Shown in pieces: positions 19,944 to 29,560 of a DNA stretch of 64,000 nucleotides; position 1 is the stretch's first letter, and the number at the start of each line of letters is the position of its first letter. Made by a program: the position numbers and the translations under genes. Source of the stretch: Candidatus Crickella merdequi (GTDB lineage: Bacteria; Bacillota; Clostridia; Peptostreptococcales; Anaerovoracaceae); the NCBI GenBank assembly GCA_018064645.1, contig JAGHUT010000045.1, forward strand, positions 1 through 64,000, written 5' to 3'. The notes under the pieces are model-generated. The model was not told the origin of the DNA, searched no databases, and was given only the letters and a program-made list of their open reading frames with translations.

Positions 19944-20141
19944 CTTGGCGCTATAGCGTCAAGCCTTCTCTTTGAGACCCGGTGTTTCATCAAAAAAAGC
20001 CTCACTCTTCATTGGAAACGTCTCTATAGAAGAGCAGGGTCTCTTTCGAGACCCGTTTTTTGTGCAAAACCAGCCCAAACAGCATTGATTTGCCACAACC
20101 ATCGGGTCTCAAAGCAGAGTCTAACCGCCTATACGCCAGAA
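19944..20141. repeat. Structured dispersed repeat, copy A (MITE-like or ncRNA-like)
   Basis: Ends TTGGCGcTATA / TATACGCCAGAA; nested stems GAGACCCGGTG...CATCGGGTCTC and GGGTCTCtttcGAGACCCGTTTTTT; aligns with copy B at 38149-38333. Confidence 0.6.
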
Positions 20142-20283
20142 ACAAATTGTGAAGACCGTGTCGAATATTCACGAACACTCGATTTCTGTGCTATAGAGGG
20201 ATAGCCTCTCATCCGGGCCCCATCAAAAGATTGTTTCACGCCCAAAAAAAAGAAACTGACCGCTAAGCGATCAGTTTTATTCA

Positions 20284-21450
20284 TTAAAGATTATTCACGA
20301 CTTCTGCTGCGAACTCTGCACAGGTACCGCCATCGGCAAGTCCTGTCATTCTTGCGCCCAGCTTTGCATCCGCCGCCGCAACAGCAGCCTCCAGCTTGTC
20401 CGCCTCTGCAGAATAACCGATATGTCTGAGAAGCATTACTGCCGCAGTCATCAGACTTGCCGGATTAGCTCTGTCTGCGATTCCCTCTTCTACCATTCTT
20501 GGCGCACTACCATGAATTGCTTCAAAAATCGCATAGTCGCTTCCGATGTTAGCGCTTCCAGCAGTTCCTACACCACCCTGAATCTGAGCAGCCTCATCTG
20601 TGATGATGTCGCCATACAGATTAGGCAGAACAAAAACCTGGAATCCTGATCTGATATCTGTGTTGACCAGGTTGGCCGCCATTATGTCAACGAACCAGGT
20701 GTCAGCCTTGATCTCCGGATACTCCTTTGCAACATCGAGGCAGATTCCCTGAAAATCTCCGTCTGTTTTCTTCATGATATTGGCTTTTGTAACAATGGAT
20801 ACTCTGTCTTTGCCGTTGGCTCTTGCGAAATCAAAGGCCGCCTTCGCGATGCGCTTGCTTCCCTCTGCAGTCGTTACCTTGAAATCCATTGAGAAACTGT
20901 CGCCGACTCTGATGCCCTTGCTACCGAGTGCGTACTCACCCTCTGTATTCTCGCGGAAAAAAGTCCAGTCTATTCCCTCCGCTGGAAGGCATACAGGGCG
21001 AACATTAGCGTAGAGGTCGAAGTGTTTTCTGAGAAAAACATTCGCGCTCTCCAGATTCTTTCCACCCATTGCTGCGTTAGGTGTTGTTGTAGGTCCCTTG
21101 AGGAGAACATTGCAGCTCTCCATCTCTGCAAGAACCTCTGCAGGAACAGTCTCGCCCTTATCAAGCCTGTTCTCAATAGTGAAACCTTCGATGTCCTTGA
21201 GAGCGATTTTGCCCGACCCGATTGCATCAGCGAGAAGCGTCTTTAGCACTGCCCTGGTTTCATCCATAATGATTGGACCGATACCGTCTCCAGGCGCAAG
21301 ACCGATTGTGATACAGTCAGCATCGCCGGAAACAATCTCGCTTCTCTCTGCAATTCTCTTATTTCTTTCGTACTGCTCAATGAGCATCGCCTCGAAGGCC
21401 TCCTTGGCAGCTTCGATATCTTTGATAATTTCCTGTGGATAGTCTTTCAT
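20284..21450 (-). CDS. Isocitrate/isopropylmalate dehydrogenase family, probable isocitrate dehydrogenase
   Basis: GLAPGDGIGPIIMDETRAVL...FRENTEGEYALGSKG...NLYGDIITDEAAQIQGG; located beside aconitase and (Re)-citrate synthase. Confidence 0.85.
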   Translation of the reverse strand: MKDYPQEIIKDIEAAKEAFEAMLIEQYERNKRIAERSEIVSGDADCITIGLAPGDGIGPIIMDETRAVLKTLLADAIGSGKIALKDIEGFTIENRLDKGETVPAEVLAEMESCNVLLKGPTTTPNAAMGGKNLESANVFLRKHFDLYANVRPVCLPAEGIDWTFFRENTEGEYALGSKGIRVGDSFSMDFKVTTAEGSKRIAKAAFDFARANGKDRVSIVTKANIMKKTDGDFQGICLDVAKEYPEIKADTWFVDIMAANLVNTDIRSGFQVFVLPNLYGDIITDEAAQIQGGVGTAGSANIGSDYAIFEAIHGSAPRMVEEGIADRANPASLMTAAVMLLRHIGYSAEADKLEAAVAAADAKLGARMTGLADGGTCAEFAAEVVNNL

Positions 21451-21497
21451 TGTAATACCCCTGGTTAGTTTTTTGTGATGACAAAGCTCACGACAAT

Positions 21498-23417
21498 TTA
21501 TTGAGCCGCTGTGTATTTGAGGAGGCCTCCGGCAAGCAGCATAGCCTTCTGTCTCTCTGCAAGCTCCATCCTAAGCGAAATCTCTTCTCCGTCCACCATC
21601 AGAATCACCTTATCTTCCTTAAGTCCGGAGTGAACATTCTTCATCTCAACCTTGCTTCCCTGCTGGATCTTCTCATAATCATCTGGATTCTCGAAGATGA
21701 GCGGAAGAATTCCCGCATTGACAAGGTTCGCTGCGTGAATTCTTGCGAAACTCTTTGCAACTACAGCTCTGATTCCAAGATAGAGAGGTGCAAGAGCTGC
21801 ATGCTCTCTTGATGAACCCTGACCGTAATTTGAGCCACCTACGATAATTCCACTGCCTGCAGCCTTTGCGCGCGCTGAGAAAGTTGGATCTACAACCTCA
21901 AAGCAGAACTCTGATATTTTTGGCACATTGGAGCGGTAAGGAAGAACCTTGGCTCCGGCAGGCATGATATGGTCTGTTGTGATATTGTCCTCAACCTTGA
22001 GAATAACCTCTGCTGAAATATTGTCCTCAAGTGGATGTGTCTCTGGGAAAGGCTTGATATTTGGTCCCTTAAGAACCTCTGCCTCCGCTGCCTCATCTCC
22101 CTCGAGAGGTGCAATGATTCCGCTGTCATTGATTCTGAATGATTCAGGCATTGCATACGGCTCAACGTCCTCAAGAACCATTGGGTCTGTGATATATCCT
22201 GTGAGTGCTGCTGCAACTGCTGTCTCAGGGCTTACAAGATATACCTGTCCATCTTTAGTTCCAGATCTTCCAAGGAAGTTCCTGTTAAAAGTCCTGAGGG
22301 ACACTCCTGCCGAGTTAGGTGAGAAACCCATTCCTATACATGGTCCGCAGGCACACTCAAGAACTCTTGCTCCTGCATCAATCATGTCAGTCAGCGCACC
22401 GCACTCTGCCAGCATTGAGAAAACCTGTCTTGAACCAGGCGAGATTGAAAGGCTTACAGAGTCATCGATTTTGCGACCCTTAAGCATTGCTGCTACAGTG
22501 AGCATGTCTGAAAGTGACGAATTTGTGCATGATCCGATGCAGACCTGGTCAACCTTGATTTCCTCAAGGTCTGCAACCTTCTTGATATTGTCAGGGCTGT
22601 GAGGGCAGGCTGCCAGCGGCACAAGCTCCGACAGATTGATATCTATTTCCTGTGCATATTCAGCATCAGCATCGCTGGAAAGCTCTGTCCAGTCTTCCTC
22701 TCTTCCTTCAGCCTTGAGGAATGCTTTTGTCATCTCATCTGAAGGGAAAATCGATGATGTTGCTCCAAGCTCCGCTCCCATATTCGTAATTGTACATCTT
22801 TGAGGAACTGTGAGAGTCTTAACTCCCGGACCGGCGTACTCCACGATGGCACCAACGCCTCCTTTTACCGAAAGAATGCGAAGAACCTCGAGAATGATGT
22901 CCTTTGCACTTACATTAGGTCTAAGCTCCCCTGTCAGATTAACCCTGATCATCCTTGGCATTGGGATATAGTATGCGCCGCCACCCATAGCAACAGCAAC
23001 ATCCATTCCACCGGCACCGATTGCAAGCATTCCGATACCGCCGCCTGTTGGAGTATGTGAATCCGAACCAATGAGAGTCTTGCCCGGTTTGCCGAATCTC
23101 TCGTAATGAACCTGGTGACAGATTCCATTGCCCGGTCTTGAGAAATACACACCATGCTTAGCGCATACACTCTGAATGTATCTGTGATCGTCTGCATTCT
23201 CGAATCCTGACTGCAGCGTGTTGTGGTCAATATATGCAACAGACTTCTCCGTCTTGACACGTGGAATACCCATAGATTCGAACTCCAGATATGCCATTGT
23301 TCCTGTTGCATCCTGAGTAAGAGTCTGGTCAATGCGAATGCCAATCTCTTCTCCAGTAATCATCTCACCGCTTACCAGGTGAGCCGAAATGATTTTCTCT
23401 GCTATTGTCTTGCCCAT
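21498..23417 (-). CDS. acn: Aconitate hydratase
   Basis: MGKTIAEKIISAHLVSGEM...GSCTNSSLSDM...CGPCIGMGFSPNSAGVSLRTFNRNFLGRSGTKDGQVYLVSPETAVAAALTG. Confidence 0.9.
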   Translation of the reverse strand: MGKTIAEKIISAHLVSGEMITGEEIGIRIDQTLTQDATGTMAYLEFESMGIPRVKTEKSVAYIDHNTLQSGFENADDHRYIQSVCAKHGVYFSRPGNGICHQVHYERFGKPGKTLIGSDSHTPTGGGIGMLAIGAGGMDVAVAMGGGAYYIPMPRMIRVNLTGELRPNVSAKDIILEVLRILSVKGGVGAIVEYAGPGVKTLTVPQRCTITNMGAELGATSSIFPSDEMTKAFLKAEGREEDWTELSSDADAEYAQEIDINLSELVPLAACPHSPDNIKKVADLEEIKVDQVCIGSCTNSSLSDMLTVAAMLKGRKIDDSVSLSISPGSRQVFSMLAECGALTDMIDAGARVLECACGPCIGMGFSPNSAGVSLRTFNRNFLGRSGTKDGQVYLVSPETAVAAALTGYITDPMVLEDVEPYAMPESFRINDSGIIAPLEGDEAAEAEVLKGPNIKPFPETHPLEDNISAEVILKVEDNITTDHIMPAGAKVLPYRSNVPKISEFCFEVVDPTFSARAKAAGSGIIVGGSNYGQGSSREHAALAPLYLGIRAVVAKSFARIHAANLVNAGILPLIFENPDDYEKIQQGSKVEMKNVHSGLKEDKVILMVDGEEISLRMELAERQKAMLLAGGLLKYTAAQ

Positions 23418-23442
23418 ATCTTTTCCTCTTCCAATCTGTTTT

Positions 23443-24831
23443 CTACCATGTGCCCTTAAGGTACTCATCTGATGTAATGAACTCATCGACCTTCTGTCTT
23501 ATCTCAGAACCGCCAATGGCCGAAACTCTGCCCTTTGCGTATTCCTCATCGATCCAGCGCTTAACAAAGATAACAACCTCGCTTTTCTTATCAACAACAC
23601 GGTCTCCTTCAAGGCCATAGTTGTCATTGATCCATTTAGCTACGCCGGCGAAGCCCGAGCTCTGATTGATCGTAACTGTAGGTGGTCTCTTTAAGAATTT
23701 CTTTGTATCGAAAATATTATAGATTTCCTCGTTCTTAAGGAGTCCATCCGCATGGATTCCAGCCTTTGTTACGTTGAAATTCTCGCCAACGAAAGGTGTC
23801 TGCTCAGGAAGCTTATATCCAATCACTCTCTCATAGTATCTTGCAAGATCGGTGATAACCGTTGTATCCATTCCATCAAGAGTTCCCTTGAGCTGTGCAT
23901 ATTCGAAAACCATAGCCTCAAGAGGAACATTTCCTGTTCTCTCTCCAATTCCAAAAAGTGTTGTGCTTACTGCGGAGCATCCATAGAGCCATGCTGTTGC
24001 TGCATTTGTTACTGCTTTATAGAAATCATTGTGTCCGTGCCACTCGAGCATCTCGCTTGGAACGTCTGCATACTGCTGCAGTCCGTAAATGATTCCCGGA
24101 ACTGATCTTGGAAGCGCTACTCCGTTATATGGAATGCCGTATCCGAGAGTATCGCATGCTCTGATCTTGGCTGGAATACCGGCCTGCTGCGACAGATCCT
24201 GAATTGCTTTTACGAAAGGTACTACAAAGCCGTAGAAATCTGCTCTTGTAATATCCTCGAGATGACAGCGAGGCATAACCCCTGCTTCGAAGGCGTCACT
24301 TATTACTGAGAGATAATGGTCCATAGCCTGCTTTCTTGTCATGCCCAGCTTGTTGAAAATATGATAATCTGAGCAGCTTACGAGAATTCCTGTCTCCTTG
24401 ACGCCGATATCATGAACAAGCTTGAAGTCTTCCTTCTTGGCACGAATCCATGTAGTAATTTCAGGAAACTCCAGGCCAAGGTCCTGGCATCTCTTGATAG
24501 CCTCTCTGTCCTTATCGCTATATACAAAGAACTCTGTCTGCCTGATGATTCCATTTGGGCCGGAAAGCTTTGACATCATCTTATATATATCTACAATCTG
24601 CCTAACTGTATAAGGCTCTCGTGACTGCTGACCATCACGGAAGGTTGTATCTGTTATCCAGATGTTCTCAGGCATTCCGTAAGGGCTGTTACGGAAGTTA
24701 AAATGGACCTTAGGTACTTCTGTGTATTCGAAGACCTCTCTGAAGAGATTAGGATTCTCGACATCCTGAATTTCGTATGTATATGCTTCTGTCTCCAGAA
24801 GATTTGATTTGCTTTTGATGTGATTTGTCAT
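23443..24831 (-). CDS. Probable (Re)-citrate synthase (homocitrate/isopropylmalate synthase fold)
   Basis: ITDTTFRDGQQSREPYTVRQIVDIYKMM...GPNGIIRQTEFFVYSDKDREAI...EWHGHNDFYKAVTNA; resembles the clostridial Re-citrate synthase group; clustered with acn and idh. Confidence 0.8.
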   Translation of the reverse strand: MTNHIKSKSNLLETEAYTYEIQDVENPNLFREVFEYTEVPKVHFNFRNSPYGMPENIWITDTTFRDGQQSREPYTVRQIVDIYKMMSKLSGPNGIIRQTEFFVYSDKDREAIKRCQDLGLEFPEITTWIRAKKEDFKLVHDIGVKETGILVSCSDYHIFNKLGMTRKQAMDHYLSVISDAFEAGVMPRCHLEDITRADFYGFVVPFVKAIQDLSQQAGIPAKIRACDTLGYGIPYNGVALPRSVPGIIYGLQQYADVPSEMLEWHGHNDFYKAVTNAATAWLYGCSAVSTTLFGIGERTGNVPLEAMVFEYAQLKGTLDGMDTTVITDLARYYERVIGYKLPEQTPFVGENFNVTKAGIHADGLLKNEEIYNIFDTKKFLKRPPTVTINQSSGFAGVAKWINDNYGLEGDRVVDKKSEVVIFVKRWIDEEYAKGRVSAIGGSEIRQKVDEFITSDEYLKGTW

Positions 24832-24985
24832 ATTCTACTCCTTTATGGATTGTATACATGTATTCTAATACGCATTTTTTTGTATGTCAATTAATACATC
24901 GATATTTCTTCTTTTAATTTGTGTGTATATAGAAAAAGGAGTGGCTCCTTCTCCACTCCCCTGCATGTCTATACTATATATTGTA

Positions 24986-25612
24986 TCAGATGAACCACTC
25001 CGGCTCTTTGCGTTTGATTCTGCCAACAACTGCAATTGCAACTGTTCTCTTACCTCTTCCAATTGTCAGCGGTGCTGGCTTAACCTGCATCAGTTCAACA
25101 TCACAACCACCGAGACGCCTTATCTTGCGGCCCGAAATCTTGCCGAAGGTTGTCATCATGTCAAAATCTCTGGCATCTGGTCTGCTCTCAATAACCTTCT
25201 TCCACACGCCTCCAATCTCAACTCTGGCAACAAAAGCTGCTGCACTGATTACTTTGAAGCCTCTCATCTCTGTAAATGTATACAAATCCTTCAAGGCTCT
25301 GCCATAAGTTGTGCCGGCATATGTTACAACGACAATCGCCATTGTATCGTTGCCCTCAAGAAGCTGCATCAGTTTAAGGCATGGCATAGGAATCTTGCCA
25401 TTAACGGCAGGCGCACCAATAACGACGATGGACTCATTATCAAAAATCATTCCATCGTTCATCAGAATAGCTCCAAAGTCATAGAACTCGCAGTGTACAT
25501 CACAGCAGTCCTCTTCGTTAAGCTTTGCAGCTACTTCTTCAGCTATGCTCTCTATTACCTGAATGGATTCCTCCACCGGGCTAAAATATAATCCAATAAC
25601 CTTCTTTATCAT
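24986..25612 (-). CDS. Flavodoxin-like fold protein
   Basis: MIKKVIGLYFSPVEESIQVIESIAEEVAAKL...IVVIGAPAVNGKIPMPCLKLMQLLEGNDTMAIVVVTYAGTTYGRALKDL. Confidence 0.65.
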   Translation of the reverse strand: MIKKVIGLYFSPVEESIQVIESIAEEVAAKLNEEDCCDVHCEFYDFGAILMNDGMIFDNESIVVIGAPAVNGKIPMPCLKLMQLLEGNDTMAIVVVTYAGTTYGRALKDLYTFTEMRGFKVISAAAFVARVEIGGVWKKVIESRPDARDFDMMTTFGKISGRKIRRLGGCDVELMQVKPAPLTIGRGKRTVAIAVVGRIKRKEPEWFI

Positions 25613-25691
25613 AGTAAAAAAATTGTAGCACCAGAAGGCGCTACAATTTAGTCGATTTTGTGAACAATTGGCGATTTATTGTGGATTTTGA

Positions 25692-26264
25692 CTATTTTTG
25701 CACTATATACAATTCTTCTTCTGATATTACAGCGTCCATTCTTACATCATAATCATCCACCGGAAGTTCGTCTGACAGAAGAACTTCAAAGCAGAGCGCC
25801 ACAACCGGACAATCTGTTCTGGCAAGATACCTGTCATAATATCCTGCGCCGTGGCCCATTCTATAGCCATCTCTTGTGCATGATACACATGGCGCAACAA
25901 CGAGATCTATATCCCCTGGCGCTACCTCCGGTGCATCTGCCTTTGGTTCCATAATGCCATAGGCACCAGGAACAAGTTCTGTTGCGTTGTCGTACTCCTT
26001 CGCCACCATCAGGTGTGCCTCTTTGTCGACGCACAGCGGAATGCATACATTCTTGCCATCCGCAAGCATTTCTTCAATCATTCTATCTGTGGCTGGTTCC
26101 CCATTCATGCTGAGATAGCACATGATTGTTTCGGCCTTTGTGTAAGCTTCACTGGCGAGAAAAGCATCGCAGATAGCTTCACTTGCGCGTTTCCTGTAGC
26201 CTTCGCTTAAACTGGCTGATTTTTTCCTGATCGCAGCTCTTTTCTGGTTCTTCATTCCATCCAT
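25692..26264 (-). CDS. 5-formyltetrahydrofolate cyclo-ligase family protein
   Basis: VVAPCVSCTRDGYRMGHGAGYYDRYLARTDCPVVALCFE. Confidence 0.9.
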   Translation of the reverse strand: MDGMKNQKRAAIRKKSASLSEGYRKRASEAICDAFLASEAYTKAETIMCYLSMNGEPATDRMIEEMLADGKNVCIPLCVDKEAHLMVAKEYDNATELVPGAYGIMEPKADAPEVAPGDIDLVVAPCVSCTRDGYRMGHGAGYYDRYLARTDCPVVALCFEVLLSDELPVDDYDVRMDAVISEEELYIVQK

Positions 26265-26303
26265 TACATTACCCCACTACACTACATTGAAATTAGATAC
26301 CAA

Positions 26304-27704
26304 TTAGATTCTGCTTATAATCTTTTTTCTTATTCTCTTTGTATACATAATAGACACTCCTGTTCCTACTATTTCGGCAATCGGGAATGCCCACCATACC
26401 ATATTAACATTGCCTGTCAGTGACAGCAGATATGCGCAAGGTAGCAGCACGACAAGCTGTCTTGCAATTGAGATGTTCATACTGTAAACGCTCTTGCCGA
26501 GAGCCTGATAAATTGCTCCTCTCATAATGCAGTAGCCTGCGAATGGGAAGTTGATAGCGATTACTCTAAGAGCAACTCTTCCTATGCTTATCATTTCAGG
26601 CGATGCACTGAAGATTGAAATCAGCTGATCCGGGAACGCCCAGAAAATAAGTGTTCCTACCGACATAATCGCAATTGCGTACTTTGCGCTTATGCTCATT
26701 ACCTCTTCAAGTCTTTCTCTCTTGCGCGCGCCGTAATTGTATGCCGCAATTGGTACTACTCCGCTGTTCAGACCGAAGATCGGCATGAAGATGAAGCTCT
26801 GCAGCTTGAAGTATGCACCGAAGGTTGCAACGGCTGTTGAAGAGAAGCTGAAAAGAATCTTGTTAAGAGCAAAATTCATTACCGAGCCTACGGACTGCAT
26901 TATTATTGAAGGGATTCCGATTCTGTATATCTCCTTAATCATGTGCAGATCCGGCTTAAGAGATGCAAGACGAAGTCTGATCTCTTTGTTCTTCTTTATA
27001 TTAAAGAAGATAGCCATTGCAGCTCCAACAACCTGGCCGAAGATCGTGGCGCAGGCAGCTCCTTTGATTCCCATTGCCGGGAAGCCCAGCAGTCCGAAGA
27101 TGAGGATTGGATCCATAATCATATTGATTACTGCGCCAACTCCCTGACAGAAGAATACATACTTGGTCTTTCCTGTTCCCTGCAGCATTCTCTCGAAGGT
27201 AATCTGTATCATTACTCCGATTGAAAGCCAGCATACATAACTGAGATAAGTTGTTCCGTACTCGATGATCCTTGGATTGTCTGTCTGCATTCTCATGAAA
27301 GGTCCTGCAAGGAAACCTACCCCGAAGAAAATCGCATAATTTACAAAAGCAAGAAGAAGTCCATTGTGAGCTACTTTATTTACCTTTTCATACATTCCTG
27401 CACCGAGGAATCTCGACAGAAGTGCGCTCATACCTATTGATGTTCCGATTGCAAAAGCAATGATAAGCATCTGAACCGGGAAAGCTGCGGTAACAGCTGT
27501 GAGTGCGTCCTCGTTAATCTTCGCTACGAAAAAACTATCTACAATATTGTATAAAGCCTGAACAAGATTGGAAACCATCAGAGGAATTGACAATGTAATC
27601 AGAAGCTTCTTTACAGGCTCGTAACCCATTCTGTTGTCGTCTTCCTTCTCGACCTCCATTATTTCTTCGACTTTATCATTATTCTTTATTTCTTTTTCTG
27701 ACAT
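26304..27704 (-). CDS. MATE family efflux transporter
   Basis: GYEPVKKLLITLSIPLMVSNLVQALYNIVDSFFVAKINEDALTAVTAAFPVQMLI. Confidence 0.9.
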   Translation of the reverse strand: MSEKEIKNNDKVEEIMEVEKEDDNRMGYEPVKKLLITLSIPLMVSNLVQALYNIVDSFFVAKINEDALTAVTAAFPVQMLIIAFAIGTSIGMSALLSRFLGAGMYEKVNKVAHNGLLLAFVNYAIFFGVGFLAGPFMRMQTDNPRIIEYGTTYLSYVCWLSIGVMIQITFERMLQGTGKTKYVFFCQGVGAVINMIMDPILIFGLLGFPAMGIKGAACATIFGQVVGAAMAIFFNIKKNKEIRLRLASLKPDLHMIKEIYRIGIPSIIMQSVGSVMNFALNKILFSFSSTAVATFGAYFKLQSFIFMPIFGLNSGVVPIAAYNYGARKRERLEEVMSISAKYAIAIMSVGTLIFWAFPDQLISIFSASPEMISIGRVALRVIAINFPFAGYCIMRGAIYQALGKSVYSMNISIARQLVVLLPCAYLLSLTGNVNMVWWAFPIAEIVGTGVSIMYTKRIRKKIISRI

Positions 27705-27898
27705 TCTATAATCCTGCTTCCTTTCTTTCGCGGCAATCTATTCCGCGATCTGCGTAGTCGTTCATTTTTTGCCGTAAAATTATATCATTTTTGAGGTGTA
27801 TTGACCACATAGTTAAAAGTCTCACAGCTTATGGGCGCTACTATACAAGCGCAACTTATCACCATAAAAAGTAACACTAATATTTGTGTTCATACAAC

Positions 27899-27936
27899 CA
27901 AATTCGTTTGACATTGCTCTACCGAATTTGTATTAT
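27899..27936 (+). promoter_or_regulatory. Near-consensus promoter with overlapping inverted repeat, upstream of the AGCS transporter
   Basis: TTGACA (27908-27913), 17-nt spacer, TATTAT (27931-27936); CAAATTCG (27899-27906) / CGAATTTG (27923-27930). Confidence 0.75.
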
Positions 27937-28021
27937 TAGCACATATTCACTGAGAATTCAATGGAAATTCTCACAAAACATATGGCATTAATTACATAAA
28001 CTAGGAAGGAGAATTTTAAAA

Positions 28022-29464
28022 ATGGATGGCTTTACAGCGTGGTTAGACAAAGTTGACGGAATGGTCTGGGGCGTTCCTATGATGATACTTCTCATGGGTC
28101 TTGGACTTCTTCTCTCAATCAGAATGGGTTTCTTCCAGTTCAGAAAACTGGGTAAGGCTCTTAAGTACATGGTTCACAATGAGGAAGGTGCTGCAGGAGA
28201 GGTTTCAAGTTTCGGAGCTCTCGCTACTGCTCTTGCCGCTACAGTAGGTACTGGTAACATCGTAGGAGTTGCCACAGCTATTATGGCAGGTGGACCTGGA
28301 GCACTATTCTGGATGCTGATCGCCGCCTGCCTCGGAATGGCAACAAAATATGCCGAGGGTCTCCTCGCTATTAAGTATAGAGTTCTTGATGAGAACAATC
28401 ACGCACTTGGCGGACCATTCTACTACATCGAGAATGGTATGGGAGCTAACTGGAAGTGGCTTGCTAAGATGTTCGCTTTCTTCGGCGCTTGCGCAGGAGC
28501 AATGGGTATCGGAACAATCACACAGGTTAACTCAATCACATCAGCTTGCAACTCACTCTTCGATGCAGAGGCTGCTCACATCGCTTTCTCAATCGGAAGC
28601 AACTCATACACTTGGGCTACTGTAATTTCTGCTGTTGTTGTTACAGCTTGCGCTGCACTTGTAATCATCGGCGGAATCAAGAGAATTGCTAATGTTGCAT
28701 CAAAGATCGTTCCTGCAATGATGGTAATCTATGTAGTAGTTACTGTTGCACTGCTTCTCTTCAACATCACAAAGCTTCCACATGCTATCGTAGTAATCGT
28801 TGAGAGCGCATTTGGTGTAAGAGCCGCTGCAGGTGGAGCTCTTGGAGCAATGATGATCGCAATGCAGAAGGGTGTTGCTAGAGGTATCTTCTCAAACGAG
28901 GCTGGTCTTGGATCAGCTCCAATCGCTGCAGCTGCTGCTCAGACAAATGAGCCAGTAAGACAGGGACTCGTTACAATGACAGGTACATTCCTTGACACAA
29001 TCGTTATCTGTACAATGACAGGACTTTCAATCGTTCTTACAGGAGCTAACGAGCAGGGTCTCGAGGGCGTTAACGTAACAATGTACGCATTCGGTTCAGG
29101 TCTCCCTTGGGGAATGATGGCTGGTAAGATCGTTCTTACTGTATGCCTCTCACTCTTCGCATTCACAACTATCCTTGGATGGGACTACTATGCAGAGAGA
29201 TGTCTTGAGTACTTCACTAACAGAAACCAGACAGCAGTTAAGGTATACAGATGGATCTACATCGGTGCTGTACTTATCGGACCTTTCCTGACACTGTCAT
29301 TCGTATGGACACTTGCAGACATCTTCAACGGTCTGATGGCATTCCCTAACCTTATCGCTCTGCTGGCACTCAACGGCGTTGTTGTTAAGGAGACAAAGGA
29401 TTACTTCAGAAGACTTGCTGCAGGCGAGGTTAACGAGGGTAACCTTTCATTCAAGAAGAAATAG
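28022..29464 (+). CDS. Alanine/glycine:cation symporter (AGCS) family
   Basis: ALAATVGTGNIVGVATAIMAGGPGALFWM...GIFSNEAGLGSAPIAAAAAQTNEPVRQGLV. Confidence 0.92.
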   Translation: MDGFTAWLDKVDGMVWGVPMMILLMGLGLLLSIRMGFFQFRKLGKALKYMVHNEEGAAGEVSSFGALATALAATVGTGNIVGVATAIMAGGPGALFWMLIAACLGMATKYAEGLLAIKYRVLDENNHALGGPFYYIENGMGANWKWLAKMFAFFGACAGAMGIGTITQVNSITSACNSLFDAEAAHIAFSIGSNSYTWATVISAVVVTACAALVIIGGIKRIANVASKIVPAMMVIYVVVTVALLLFNITKLPHAIVVIVESAFGVRAAAGGALGAMMIAMQKGVARGIFSNEAGLGSAPIAAAAAQTNEPVRQGLVTMTGTFLDTIVICTMTGLSIVLTGANEQGLEGVNVTMYAFGSGLPWGMMAGKIVLTVCLSLFAFTTILGWDYYAERCLEYFTNRNQTAVKVYRWIYIGAVLIGPFLTLSFVWTLADIFNGLMAFPNLIALLALNGVVVKETKDYFRRLAAGEVNEGNLSFKKK

Positions 29465-29506
29465 AATAAGCTTAAAGGTCTTTACCGACTTAAGTCTATA
29501 AAAGGG

Positions 29507-29537
29507 AAAAACCTCAGTGGGTTACCACTGAGGTTTT
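29507..29537. terminator. Bidirectional terminator
   Basis: AAAAACCTCAGTGGgttaCCACTGAGGTTTTT. Confidence 0.85.
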
Positions 29538-29560
29538 TCTTATATATTCATGCTTTGCAG

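Noticed and set aside
21949-22602. 217-aa plus-strand ORF opposite aconitase
   Set aside because: Antisense shadow of a well-supported gene; no recognisable motifs; many similar antisense ORFs exist across the window.
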